From Roseburia hominis (GTDB taxonomy: Bacteria; Bacillota; Clostridia; Lachnospirales; Lachnospiraceae), in contig CP159990.1 in the NCBI GenBank assembly GCA_040702975.1, positions 868,001 to 932,000 of the forward strand: 64,000 nt of DNA. Direction: 5' to 3'. The notes under the pieces were generated by a model that ran no database searches, was not told the DNA's origin, and was given only the letters and a program-made list of their open reading frames with translations. Shown piece after piece: positions 8,937 through 17,340 of this stretch. The translations under genes were made by a program, and so were the position numbers. How positions within the stretch are numbered: the first letter of the stretch is position 1; each line of letters opens with the position of its first letter.

Positions 8937-10090
8937 TGGGCAGGAAATTGATCAAAGGTGGAATCCTTTATACTATGGAAGATGAAAAAGAGGCATTTCA
9001 GGGAGACGTGCTGATTGAGAACGGAAAGATTTTCGCTGCCGGGGAACATCTTGAGGCAGAGGATTGTGAGATTATTGATGCTTCCGGCCTGTATGTGATG
9101 CCGGGACTCATTGATGCGCATTCTCATATCGGCCTGTTTGATTTCAATGCGGATAAAAGTGTAGATGATGCCAATGAGATGACTGATCCGGTATCGTCGG
9201 CGATGGACGCCCGGTATAGTATCAATCCCAAGGCAAGAGAATTGAAAGTCGCCTATGAGCACGGAATTACTTCTATGCTTTTTACACCGGGAAGCGGAGA
9301 TGTGTTCTGCGGACAGCCGTTCGTGGCAAAAACGTATGGAGACAATATTTTTGATATGACGGTGAAGGCTCCGGCAGCGGTCAAGATTGCTCTTGGGGGG
9401 AATCCGAAGAATACGTTCGGGGATATGAACAGATGCCCGATGACCAGAATGGGCGTTGCCCATGTCCTGTGGGAGAACTTCCGAAAGGCTAAGGAGTATC
9501 TTGAGAAGAAAGAAAACGGCAAGAAACCGCCGTATGATGCGGCTATGGAGGCTATTATTCCTGCACTTTCAGGTGAGATTCCCTGTAAGATACATTGCAC
9601 ACAATATGATATGCTTACGGCGATTGAAGTGGCGAAGGCATTCGGTGTGCGGTTTTCACTGGAGCATGCGTGGGGCGCGACCGATTATCTGGACGAGATC
9701 GTAGCGAGTGGATGTGATATCTGTTATGGCCCGATCGCAACGTACAGAGCCCCGGGAGAACGACGAAAGATTGATGTAGAGGCGGTCAAACTCTTAGATG
9801 AGAGAGGTGTGAACGTAGCATTGATTACGGATTCGCCGATTTTAAGTGAAGAATCCCTGTATCACCATATGGGAGAGGCAGTCCGGGAAGGAGCGCCCTG
9901 GGAGAGAGTGCTCCGCATGGTAACTATCAATCCCGCGCGGCAGCTTGGGCTGGAAGAAAGACTGGGGTGCTTAAGCGAAGGAAGAGATGCAGATGTGATC
10001 TTGGTCAAAGGGAGGCTGGGACTGGATACCGATGCCAAGGTGATGATGACGTTGGTGAACGGCGAAGTCGTATATCAGGCGTTGGGATAA
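8936..10090 (+). CDS. Metal-dependent amidohydrolase (imidazolonepropionase-like)
   Basis: 384 residues. It has GLIDAHSHIGLF (His-x-His metal ligands, ~residues 56-64), later His residues in KIHCTQYD and SLEHAWG, and Asp in LITDSP, giving a complete amidohydrolase-superfamily metal site. The C-terminus PARQLGLEERLGCLSEGRDADVILVKG is the typical return to the beta-sandwich. It presumably hydrolyses a cyclic amide or peptide bond in the cytoplasm, acting on material brought in by the upstream ABC importer. The start overlaps the stop of the preceding, ligand-less paralogue by one base. The family is broad, so the substrate is not assigned. Confidence 0.85.
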   Translation: MGRKLIKGGILYTMEDEKEAFQGDVLIENGKIFAAGEHLEAEDCEIIDASGLYVMPGLIDAHSHIGLFDFNADKSVDDANEMTDPVSSAMDARYSINPKARELKVAYEHGITSMLFTPGSGDVFCGQPFVAKTYGDNIFDMTVKAPAAVKIALGGNPKNTFGDMNRCPMTRMGVAHVLWENFRKAKEYLEKKENGKKPPYDAAMEAIIPALSGEIPCKIHCTQYDMLTAIEVAKAFGVRFSLEHAWGATDYLDEIVASGCDICYGPIATYRAPGERRKIDVEAVKLLDERGVNVALITDSPILSEESLYHHMGEAVREGAPWERVLRMVTINPARQLGLEERLGCLSEGRDADVILVKGRLGLDTDAKVMMTLVNGEVVYQALG

Positions 10091-10121
10091 TGGAAAGACG
10101 GAAGCATTAGAGGAGAGAGGG

Positions 10122-10168
10122 GAAGATGCTGCAATGGACCTTGGGAGAAAGGGCAGCATCTTCTCTTT
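10122..10168 (+). terminator. Rho-independent terminator after the importer/amidohydrolase operon
   Basis: Arms GAAGATGCTGC (10122-10132) and GCAGCATCTTC (10153-10163) pair perfectly over 11 bp with a ~20-nt loop and are followed by TCTTTATT. It lies 32 nt past the last amidohydrolase stop. Confidence 0.75.
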
Positions 10169-10170
10169 AT

Positions 10171-10212
10171 TGCAATGCATACCTAAGTGAACGTCCAGAC
10201 GTTCTTCTTGGT
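10171..10212. repeat. Dispersed palindromic repeat, copy A
   Basis: The sequence TGCATACCTAAGTGAACGTC is followed by a shortened right arm (CAGACGTTC) and CTTGG. It belongs to the family whose full form has arms TGAACGTCC and GGACGTTCA; here the central CC/GG is contracted. It lies between convergent genes. Confidence 0.75.
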
Positions 10213-10256
10213 GCCGGAGGAGGCTTTTCTCATAAAAAGGCGGGAAATCAGGGCGC

Positions 10257-11093
10257 TTATGCATTCGTACAGTGCTGAAGAAACAGAGACAATAGGTTCC
10301 GCATCGGAATGGAAGTTTCAAACATGGCTTCGGGGTGCCATTGGACACCGAGTGCAAAAGGGTGGTTGGCAATCTCAATGGCCTCGATGGTGCCATCGAG
10401 GGCGCGGGCGCTGATTGTCACTTTCGCGCCGTGAATGTGAATGCTCTGGTGGTGGAAGCTATTGACGGCGATGGAATCTCCGATTACCTGATGGAGAATG
10501 CTGTCCGGGGTGATGATAATCCTGTGGCTTACATCGCTTCTTCGGCGGGATTTCTGCATATGACGATGGGATCTGCCTGGCTGTAGGGAAAGATCTTGAT
10601 AAATGGTTCCACCGCAGGCGGCGTTCATAACTTGCATACCGCGGCAGATGCCAAGGAGTGGTTTCCCAGTCTTAAGTACAGCTTTGGCAAACTCAATCTG
10701 GAAGATGTCCAGTGCAAGGTTGGTTTCGCCGATATCGCAAAGGGGCGTTTCCTGAAAAAGAAGAGGCGTAAAATCACCTCCGCCGGGCAGGAGAAACCCT
10801 TGACATAGTGTAAGATATGAGGAAAAATGATGGGACATTTCAGTGGCTAAGCCGGCAGATCTCGCCACAATTTCCTCAGGAGGGTCAATGTGGCGCCAGC
10901 TTGCAGACAGAGTGCAACACTCTGATTTCCCGAGAGAATAGTCGGTGTAGAGAGTGGTGCCAGCATCAGGAAATACCGGTATGATGACGGGGATACCGCC
11001 GGATAGAATGATTGCCCGGATATAGGAGTCCGTGACGAACTGTCCGTCATTTTCAGTAAAGCCACAGGATAAAATACCAATGATTGGTTTCAT
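10257..11093 (-). CDS. Class-I glutamine amidotransferase-like hydrolase (peptidase C26, PuuD-like)
   Basis: About 278 residues beginning MKPIIGILSCG. It contains the nucleophile elbow GICRGMQVMNAACGG, an LLPGGGDFTPLLF loop, SFHHQSIH and the catalytic GVQWHPE, a full Cys-His-Glu triad. This matches gamma-glutamyl-GABA hydrolase/peptidase C26 proteins, which cleave gamma-glutamyl amides in the cytoplasm. A GTG at 11105 could extend it by four residues; neither start has a strong ribosome-binding site. It runs leftward, convergent with the amidohydrolase operon. The gamma-glutamyl substrate is family knowledge, not visible here. Confidence 0.85.
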   Translation of the reverse strand: MKPIIGILSCGFTENDGQFVTDSYIRAIILSGGIPVIIPVFPDAGTTLYTDYSLGKSECCTLSASWRHIDPPEEIVARSAGLATEMSHHFSSYLTLCQGFLLPGGGDFTPLLFQETPLCDIGETNLALDIFQIEFAKAVLKTGKPLLGICRGMQVMNAACGGTIYQDLSLQPGRSHRHMQKSRRRSDVSHRIIITPDSILHQVIGDSIAVNSFHHQSIHIHGAKVTISARALDGTIEAIEIANHPFALGVQWHPEAMFETSIPMRNLLSLFLQHCTNA

Positions 11094-11136
11094 AGGAGAT
11101 TTCACTTTCTTTAAAGGGGGATTATTTTATTTTATG

Positions 11137-11227
11137 TTGTCATGCATATCTGAGTGAACACTCAGTGGGGTATCCCGGTTGCCATGCGCACCTGAGTGAC
11201 CGTCCGGTGGAGGTTCATCTGGTTGCC
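11137..11227. repeat. Dispersed palindromic repeat, two tandem diverged copies (B1, B2)
   Basis: Two consecutive diverged units. The first reads GTCATGCATATCTGAGTGAAC then ACTCAGTGGGG. The second reads TTGCCATGCGCACCTGAGTGA then CCGTCCGGTGGAGGTTCATCTGG. Both keep the CAT-x-C-x-CTGAGTGA block of the family. They separate the amidotransferase gene from the IS remnant. Confidence 0.65.
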
Positions 11228-11339
11228 AAACATCTATTGAGAAAAGTGTTGGGAAAAGATTTCTATATATCATATTTCTAGATCGTGAATTGAAAAAGTA
11301 AATTCGGTATGTAAGACTTAATTCTACATCTATGAAAAA

Positions 11340-12265
11340 AGGCATTAAGGTCCTCATAAAAGTTGCAGAATGGTCTGTTTTTGAATAACTGTTACGGTCT
11401 GGACCGCATATTTCTACCTTTTCTATGTATTCCTTTAGTTTTTCAATATACTCCTGCAGTTTTTCGTAATGACGCTGCTGTATGGATTTACGGTGCCCTT
11501 TTCCATAAACAAAAGTATCCGTATCTATTTCAAAAGCCTCTGCATATCTGGCTAAGATATCTTTTAACCCTTCCGGCGAATATTCCACATTTGTCTGTAT
11601 CTTCAATCCGCTCCAGGCCAGTGCTTCATTCATTTCATCCAACAGGGCTGTGATCTTCCCAAATAGCCTGTATCTGGATTTTTCAGTTGTCTTTTTCCAT
11701 ACCCAGCTGTATCTATTGGCATTTGCTTCAAACTTTGAGCCATCAATGTAGATATGGCTTAGATCTACATGTTCTTCCTCAAATATTTTCCGGTTGATCT
11801 CGTTGAAAATATCTTCAATGGAATCCGCAAAACCTCATTGATAAAATATCCAAAGGTACGATAGGAAGGTTTTTCATTATCCATGAGATACATAAATCTG
11901 ATATTTACGCTGCAGTTGTCTTCCAGTTCCCTTAGCGACATATAGCCCTGGGTCATAAATCCGAAAAGCACCGTTTTTAACATGTTGACAGGATTATATC
12001 TGATGCGTCCGGTCTCATGCCCCGGCAGTTTTTTCAGATACTTAGCTAAATCAATTCCCTCCATGAATTTGTCGAATGTCAAAACGGGATCACGAATATC
12101 GAGAAAATCTGAAATAAATATTGGCAAAATGCCTTGTTTGGGTTTAAAATAAATTGTGGTTTTATTTTTCATCGTAGTTAAACTTTACCACAAAAAGAGG
12201 ATTCTCAAATCACAAATGTGAATTGAAAATCCTCTTTTTTATTCAGACTGTTTTTTCACAGCCCC
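11340..12265 (-). pseudogene. IS1182-type transposase remnant (frameshifted, C-terminally truncated)
   Basis: Leftward frames encode the N-terminal part of an IS1182-like transposase: residues from MKNKTTIYFKPKQGILPIF (start 12172) through RYNPVNMLKTVLFGFMTQGY and NEKPSYRTFGYFINEV. The frame then shifts near 11830: adding one G to GTTTTGCGG restores EVLADSIEDIF. The second frame continues through VDLSHIYIDGSKFEANAN-like sequence and NSYSKTDHSATFMR to about 11340, where homology stops, so the catalytic C-terminus is missing. The right boundary is probably near 12265, where the complement reads GGGGCTGTGAAAAAA, a sequence resembling IS1182-group ends. No second terminal repeat is visible. The element is dead. 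Confidence 0.75.
12186..12241. terminator. Bidirectional terminator hairpin near the IS end
   Basis: AAAAAGAGGATT-TCAA on the left and TTGA-AATCCTCTTTTTT on the right form a long hairpin with runs of T on both exits; a smaller CACAAATGTG palindrome sits in its loop. It lies between the M24 peptidase gene and the transposase start. It could end peptidase transcription and shield the transposase from read-through. Confidence 0.65.
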
Positions 12266-12317
12266 TATCCAAACTATCTCTATATTTTTTTACTCTCCTA
12301 CCGATGCGAAGCAACTT

Positions 12318-14105
12318 CTAAATCTCTCTCGTATACTTCGCCAGCCATTCCTTCTCTTCTTCATTCAGATGCGGAGCCACTTTCTCATAAACCGTCTTAT
12401 GATACTCATTCAGCATCTTTTTCTCCTCCGCTGACATATAGTCCGGATTAATCGCATCTAAATCGAACGGAATATACGTGATCGGTTCAAAATACATGAA
12501 CTGGCCGTATTCATTCTTCTCTCCCTTGCGCACCAGAAGCTCGTTCTCCAGACGCACGCCGTGAGAACCTTCGATGTAAACGCCCGGCTCGTCTGTGATG
12601 ATCATGCCTTCCTCAAATTTCTGAATCTCGCCTGAACGGAAGGTCCAGCGGAATCCAGCCGGTCCTTCATGGATATTCAGCAGATATCCCACGCCATGTC
12701 CGGTGCCATGGTTAAAGTTCATATTCCTGTCCCAGAACGGTTTTCTCGCCATCATATCCAGCGTCATTCCGGTACAGCCATACATGAATTTGGCGTTTGC
12801 CAGCATCAGGTTGCTGACAGCGACCAGTGTAAAATGCTCCTTCATGATTTCCGGAATCTCTCCGAACGCGTAGGTCCTGGTGATATCCGTAGAACCTTCA
12901 TAGAAGCCTGCTCCGGTATCCGTCATGAGCATCGCACCCTCCGTAAGCTCCACATTCGTCTCCGGTGTAGAACTGTAATGCACGATCGCACCATGCTCGC
13001 CAAAGGAACTGATCGGATCAAAGCTGGGGCGGATAAAATTGCCCATCTCTGCCCGGAACTCGTCCAGCTTATCCGATGCGCTCATCTCCGTGATATGGAT
13101 TTTTCCAACATTCTCCTTCAGCCATTTCATGAAACGCACGTGCGCCACGCTGTCCTTAATCTGCGCTTTGCGGATATTTTCAATCTCGACCGGATTCTTG
13201 ATCGCCTTGAATAAAATCTCCGGGTTTGGCTTCTCTACTTTTGCCACCTCTGCCGGAATATTTGTGTAAAGCGCATAATTCAGCTTGGACGGGTCAATCA
13301 GCAGAACATCCTCTTTGCCCACCTTTTTAATATCCTCATAAATATCATTGTAGGGGTGAAGAATCACGCCGTCTTTTGCCAGATCTGCGCGAATCTGGTC
13401 GCTTAATTTTGTCTCATCAATGTATAAATCCATCTGGTCCATCGTGATGACTGCATAAGACAGGACCAGCGGGAAGAATTCGATATCATTTCCACGGATA
13501 TTAAGTGTCCAGCAGATATCGTCGAGCGTGGTAAGTACATGCGCTGTCGCCCCATTCTTTTTCATCTCTTCGCGGATACGGCCGAGCTTGTCACTTACAG
13601 ACTCGCCGGCATACTTCATCTCCAGTGCAAATATCGGTTCTTTCGAGAGTGCGGGACGATCCGCCCAAACGGCGTCGATCAAATCATATTCGTAACAGAT
13701 CTTTCCTCCTTTATCGGCCATGATCTTCTCATAGCTCTGTCCCTCGCCCATGGAAATCACGCGCCCGTCAAATCCCAGCACGCTGCCTTCCGGTACAGCC
13801 TGTTCCAGATATTCCATGATCGTCGGAACTCCCGGCTCGCCCATCTTCATAAGCTCTACCGTGCTTCCCTCCAGCTGCGCCGCTGCCTGAATGAAATATC
13901 TTCCGTCCGTCCAAAGGCGCGCCTCCTCCTTCGTAATGACAGCCGTTCCTGCCGATCCGGTAAATCCGGTGATAAATTGTCTTGCTTTGAAATGTTCCCC
14001 AACATACTCACTCTGGTGAAAATCCGCAGTTGGAACGATATAGAAATCGACTCCCTTTTCTGCCATCTGCTCACGCAATTTTGTAAGTCTCTCAGGTATA
14101 CTCAT
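12318..14105 (-). CDS. Aminopeptidase P family protein (M24B, Xaa-Pro aminopeptidase)
   Basis: 595 residues starting MSIPERLTKLREQMAEKG at the ATG that follows GAGGAGGC. Two creatinase-like N-terminal domains (to ~residue 300) precede the pita-bread M24 domain. Its metal ligands are visible as MTDTGAGFYEGSTDITR (two Asp), NHGTGHGVGY (His), ITDEPGVYIEGSHGVRLEN (two Glu). The length matches three-domain Xaa-Pro aminopeptidases. It removes an N-terminal residue preceding proline, which frees proline-containing dipeptides; this fits an organism that reduces proline as an electron acceptor. It is transcribed leftward as a single gene, divergent from the PucR regulator. Confidence 0.9.
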   Translation of the reverse strand: MSIPERLTKLREQMAEKGVDFYIVPTADFHQSEYVGEHFKARQFITGFTGSAGTAVITKEEARLWTDGRYFIQAAAQLEGSTVELMKMGEPGVPTIMEYLEQAVPEGSVLGFDGRVISMGEGQSYEKIMADKGGKICYEYDLIDAVWADRPALSKEPIFALEMKYAGESVSDKLGRIREEMKKNGATAHVLTTLDDICWTLNIRGNDIEFFPLVLSYAVITMDQMDLYIDETKLSDQIRADLAKDGVILHPYNDIYEDIKKVGKEDVLLIDPSKLNYALYTNIPAEVAKVEKPNPEILFKAIKNPVEIENIRKAQIKDSVAHVRFMKWLKENVGKIHITEMSASDKLDEFRAEMGNFIRPSFDPISSFGEHGAIVHYSSTPETNVELTEGAMLMTDTGAGFYEGSTDITRTYAFGEIPEIMKEHFTLVAVSNLMLANAKFMYGCTGMTLDMMARKPFWDRNMNFNHGTGHGVGYLLNIHEGPAGFRWTFRSGEIQKFEEGMIITDEPGVYIEGSHGVRLENELLVRKGEKNEYGQFMYFEPITYIPFDLDAINPDYMSAEEKKMLNEYHKTVYEKVAPHLNEEEKEWLAKYTREI

Positions 14106-14247
14106 AGTAATAAGCCTCCTCATCTGTTTCATACTAAACACTATTCTGATTATAGCACGCTGTTGTCAAAATGGGAACCCAAAACAGCAACCTCTTTTCC
14201 CATCTTTTCTCATGATATAGAAATAAAGAATACTTTTATTGTGCATG

Positions 14248-14284
14248 TGATAGCACTAGGAATGAACGAGGTTTTGTGTTATCA
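14248..14284. promoter_or_regulatory. Possible operator in the pepP-pucR divergent region
   Basis: TGATAGCAC (14248-14256) and GTGTTATCA (14276-14284) form an inverted repeat with one mismatch and a 19-nt spacer, about 65 nt before the PucR-type gene. A regulator-binding site is possible. The rest of 14106-14348 is AT-rich intergenic DNA without other clear signals. Confidence 0.35.
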
Positions 14285-14348
14285 TAATGTCGAATGTTAT
14301 GAATCTGTCAACAGATTGGAGATAGATTGAGAGCAGGGAGGCCAGAGT

Positions 14349-15506
14349 ATGCTGCAGATTTATGAACTTCTTGAGATTCCGCTGTTTCAGAATTTTCGCC
14401 TGGCGGCGGGAAAGCAGGGGCTGACCCGGGCAATTACTAATACTACGATATTGGAATATGAGACCTTTATCGATGGATTTCATGTCTTTAAGGCGGGAGA
14501 TTTTATTTTGACTTCGCTTTTCTTCGCAAAGGATGATCCGAAGCTGATCCGCAGATCATTCGAGGGCCTGCTGGCGCGGGAGGTGGCGGGGATCGCGGTG
14601 AAGACCAGCTTTTATGATACCCTGCCTCAGGAAGCCCTGGATTATGCGGACAGTAAAAACCTGCCGGTATTTTTGTTTGATGATACCTATATGGAAGATA
14701 TTATTGTGGGCATAGATGAAGTGATTAAGAAAAAAGAGGCGTACCTTAAGGACGAAAGAATCCTTCAAAAGTTTTTGCAGCCTCATTCTGCCGTTGATGT
14801 GGTAAAATTTGCCGGGAAATTCTGCAATTTTTTGTATGGACAGTACGTGATTGCATGTCTGACTCCGGTAGTAGAAATGGATATGAACAGGATTTTTAAT
14901 TACATTTCATATCATCAAAAGGCATTGGGAAGCGGAGAAAATATCACATTTGTCAAATATCGCAGTCAGATGCTTGTTATCTACAATTTTCAGACCGGAC
15001 TTAAGCCGGATCTGAGACAGAAGCTGGAGGGACAGCTAAGGGAATTAGGGCTTAGACTTCAGGATTTTTATTGTGGAATCGGGGAAGTGCATACGGAACT
15101 GATGTATTTTGATATTGCGCTGGAACAGGCGATTACGGCGAATTACATCTGCCGTTTTAAAAAAGAAAAATTTTTGACTTATTCCGAGATTGGAATTTAT
15201 CAATACATTTTTCCGCTGCTTAAGAACAAGTCGCTGGTGCGGGAATATGAAAAAACGGTTCATATTTTAAAGGAATATGATGAGAGATATGGTTCTGACC
15301 TTTTGGGGACGCTGCAGGTCTATGTGAAGAATAACGGCAAAATCGCGGCGACAGCGAAGGAGCTTTTTCAGCATGCGAATACGGTGCGCTATCGCCTGCA
15401 AAAGGCAGAGGAATTGATTCACGCTGAGAATTTCTACGAGTATATTTTTCTGGTGATGCATCTTTATGAACTGAAACAGATTGAAGGATTGTATGAAAAT
15501 ACATAA
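14349..15506 (+). CDS. PucR-family transcriptional regulator
   Basis: 385 residues. The N-terminal PucR domain (about residues 1-125) starts MLQIYELLEIPLFQNFRLAAG and includes GDFILTSLFF. A middle GGDEF-like-fold region follows. The C-terminus has the helix-turn-helix: QVYVKNNGKIAATAKELFQHANTVRYRLQKAEELI, a strong PucR HTH_30 signature. PucR proteins activate purine or amino-acid catabolic genes in response to pathway metabolites. It stands immediately before ornithine aminotransferase and is separated from it by a terminator and a new promoter, so it probably controls rocD and the downstream oxidoreductase/RocB genes. That target assignment is inference from position. Confidence 0.85.
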   Translation: MLQIYELLEIPLFQNFRLAAGKQGLTRAITNTTILEYETFIDGFHVFKAGDFILTSLFFAKDDPKLIRRSFEGLLAREVAGIAVKTSFYDTLPQEALDYADSKNLPVFLFDDTYMEDIIVGIDEVIKKKEAYLKDERILQKFLQPHSAVDVVKFAGKFCNFLYGQYVIACLTPVVEMDMNRIFNYISYHQKALGSGENITFVKYRSQMLVIYNFQTGLKPDLRQKLEGQLRELGLRLQDFYCGIGEVHTELMYFDIALEQAITANYICRFKKEKFLTYSEIGIYQYIFPLLKNKSLVREYEKTVHILKEYDERYGSDLLGTLQVYVKNNGKIAATAKELFQHANTVRYRLQKAEELIHAENFYEYIFLVMHLYELKQIEGLYENT

Positions 15507-15526
15507 ATTTTCGAATAACTTTTGTA

Positions 15527-15551
15527 GAAAAGACAATGAAACTGTCTTTTT
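15527..15551 (+). terminator. Rho-independent terminator of the pucR-type gene
   Basis: AAAAGACA and TGTCTTTTT pair around the loop ATGAAAC, 20 nt after the PucR stop and directly before the rocD promoter. Confidence 0.75.
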
Positions 15552-15555
15552 GCCT

Positions 15556-15564
15556 TGCTATAAT
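15556..15564 (+). promoter_or_regulatory. Extended -10 promoter for rocD
   Basis: TTGCTATAAT gives TGn plus a perfect TATAAT (15559-15564), about 32 nt before the rocD start. No good -35 is present at 17 bp, which suggests an activator-dependent or extended -10 promoter, consistent with the neighbouring PucR regulator. Confidence 0.55.
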
Positions 15565-15595
15565 AAAGTTAAAGCAAAGAAAAGGAGACGATTTC

Positions 15596-16786
15596 ATGAA
15601 AACATCTGAGAAAATTATTGAAAAAACTGAAAAATATGGTGCACACAACTATCATTCTAAGGAAGTAGTATTTGAGTATGCGACTGGGGCTAGAGTAACG
15701 GACCCGGAAGGCAGGAAATATTTTGATATGCTCAGTGCTTATTCAGCATTGAATTTCGGACATCTGCACCCGGAGATCGTGGCGGCAGCGAAGGAGCAGC
15801 TTGATAAGGTGACTTTAACTTCCCGCGCGTTCCATAATGAATTGCTGTGTGATTTTTATGAATCTTTGTGTAAATTGACCGGAAAGAATATGGTACTTCC
15901 GATGAACACCGGAGCAGAAGCCGTGGAGACATCTCTGAAAACGGCACGTCGCTGGGGCGCTTTTGTAAAAGGAGTAGAGGACGGAAAACAGGAGATTATC
16001 GTTTGCAATAATAATTTCCACGGACGGACGATCACGGTTATTTCCATGAGCTCCGATCCCTCCTGCCGGAAAGGTTTCGGACCGTTTACGCCGGGATTTG
16101 TGAATATTGATTATGGCAATATTGAACAGTTGAAAGCCGCGATCACGCCGAATACGGTGGCATTTTTGGTAGAGCCGATTCAGGGAGAAGCGGGAATTAT
16201 TCTCCCGCCGGAAGGATTTTTAAAAGAAGCCAGCGAGGTCTGCAAGGAGAATAACGTGCTGTTCATTGCAGATGAGGTACAGACTGGATTTGCGAGAACC
16301 GGAAAGATGTTTGCCTGTGAATGGGAAGGCGTGGAGCCGGATATCTATGTGCTGGGAAAGGCTCTGGGTGGCGGTGTGATGCCGGTATCCGCAGTGGTGG
16401 CTGACAGCAGTATTCTCGGGGTCTATGAGCCGGGCTCTCATGGTTCAACGTTTGGCGGAAACCCGCTGGCTTGTGCAGTTTCCATTAAGGCAATGGAGAT
16501 TCTGGTGCGCGATGAATACCCGAAGATGGCACAGGAAAAGGGCACCTATTTTATGAATAAATTAAAGGAACTGAAGAATCCGGATATCCTGGAGATTCGC
16601 GGCAGAGGCCTGCTGATCGGGGTGGAATTCAAGGTTCCGGCAGCGCCTTATGTGAAAGCGTTGATTGCCAACGGGGTGCTTGCAAAAGAGACACATGAGA
16701 AGACGATTCGTTTTGCGCCGCCGATCACGATTTCTTATGAGGAGATCGATCAGGCGATGGAGGGAATCAGAAAAGCAATAGGATAG
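15596..16786 (+). CDS. rocD: Ornithine aminotransferase
   Basis: 396 residues from the ATG after AAAAGGAGACG. It starts with KYGAHNYHSKEVVFEYATGARVTDPEGRKYFD and continues through MNTGAEAVETSLKTARRWG, a match to class-III ornithine-oxoacid transaminases. The PLP-binding lysine is in LGKALGGGVMP, preceded by FIADEVQTGFARTGK with the PLP-contacting Asp. The enzyme converts ornithine plus 2-oxoglutarate to glutamate semialdehyde and glutamate. Together with the RocB-type gene downstream it points to arginine/ornithine catabolism, whose product glutamate semialdehyde leads to proline, the electron acceptor handled by the prd cluster. Confidence 0.93.
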   Translation: MKTSEKIIEKTEKYGAHNYHSKEVVFEYATGARVTDPEGRKYFDMLSAYSALNFGHLHPEIVAAAKEQLDKVTLTSRAFHNELLCDFYESLCKLTGKNMVLPMNTGAEAVETSLKTARRWGAFVKGVEDGKQEIIVCNNNFHGRTITVISMSSDPSCRKGFGPFTPGFVNIDYGNIEQLKAAITPNTVAFLVEPIQGEAGIILPPEGFLKEASEVCKENNVLFIADEVQTGFARTGKMFACEWEGVEPDIYVLGKALGGGVMPVSAVVADSSILGVYEPGSHGSTFGGNPLACAVSIKAMEILVRDEYPKMAQEKGTYFMNKLKELKNPDILEIRGRGLLIGVEFKVPAAPYVKALIANGVLAKETHEKTIRFAPPITISYEEIDQAMEGIRKAIG

Positions 16787-16800
16787 AGGAGGAACTGTAG

Positions 16801-17340
16801 ATGAGTGGATACGGGTTTCTGATGGACTTAAGAACGTGCATCGGCTGCCACTCCTGCCAGGCTGCGTGTGCTGAGGAGAAGGCTCTGGCAAACGGGGAAT
16901 GGTTCAGAAGGGTACTGCATTTGGAACCGGAGGACCAGAAACAGTACGTGGGGGCATTTTCAATGGGCTGTAATCATTGTGAAGATCCGGTGTGTGTGAA
17001 GGCCTGCCAGAATGGCGCCATGGTAAGGGACGAGGAAAAAGGGGTCGTGCTGCACGACGGAAAGAAGTGTATTGGCTGCGGGGCCTGCACCTGGGCCTGC
17101 CCTTATGGAGCCGTATCCATTTCAGAAGAGACAGGAAAAGCACATAAATGTGATAGCTGCATAGAGCGCAGGCAGGCGGGATTTCCCCCTGCCTGCGTAG
17201 CAGCGTGTCCGGTTGGAAGCCTGAAATTCGGGAAGCTCAGTGAATTTGAAGAGGAAGGGGCGGCCCCCCTTTCCCTGGATTTTCTGCCCGAGGAAGATGT
17301 GACGAGACCTTCTGTCAGAATCATAAGGAGGGCATTGTGA
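16801..17340 (+). CDS. Four-cluster ferredoxin-type electron-transfer subunit (DmsB/HycB-like)
   Basis: 179 residues containing four cysteine blocks: CIGCHSCQAAC, CNHCEDPVCVKAC, CIGCGACTWACPYG and CDSCIERRQ-x-CVAACPVG. This is the arrangement of DmsB-type polyferredoxins that carry four [4Fe-4S] clusters. It starts 14 bp after rocD with AGAGGAGG and overlaps the FAD protein that follows. It probably wires the FAD-containing oxidoreductase to the molybdopterin subunit encoded next. There is no signal peptide, so the complex is cytosolic. The electron donor and acceptor are unknown. Confidence 0.85.
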   Translation: MSGYGFLMDLRTCIGCHSCQAACAEEKALANGEWFRRVLHLEPEDQKQYVGAFSMGCNHCEDPVCVKACQNGAMVRDEEKGVVLHDGKKCIGCGACTWACPYGAVSISEETGKAHKCDSCIERRQAGFPPACVAACPVGSLKFGKLSEFEEEGAAPLSLDFLPEEDVTRPSVRIIRRAL

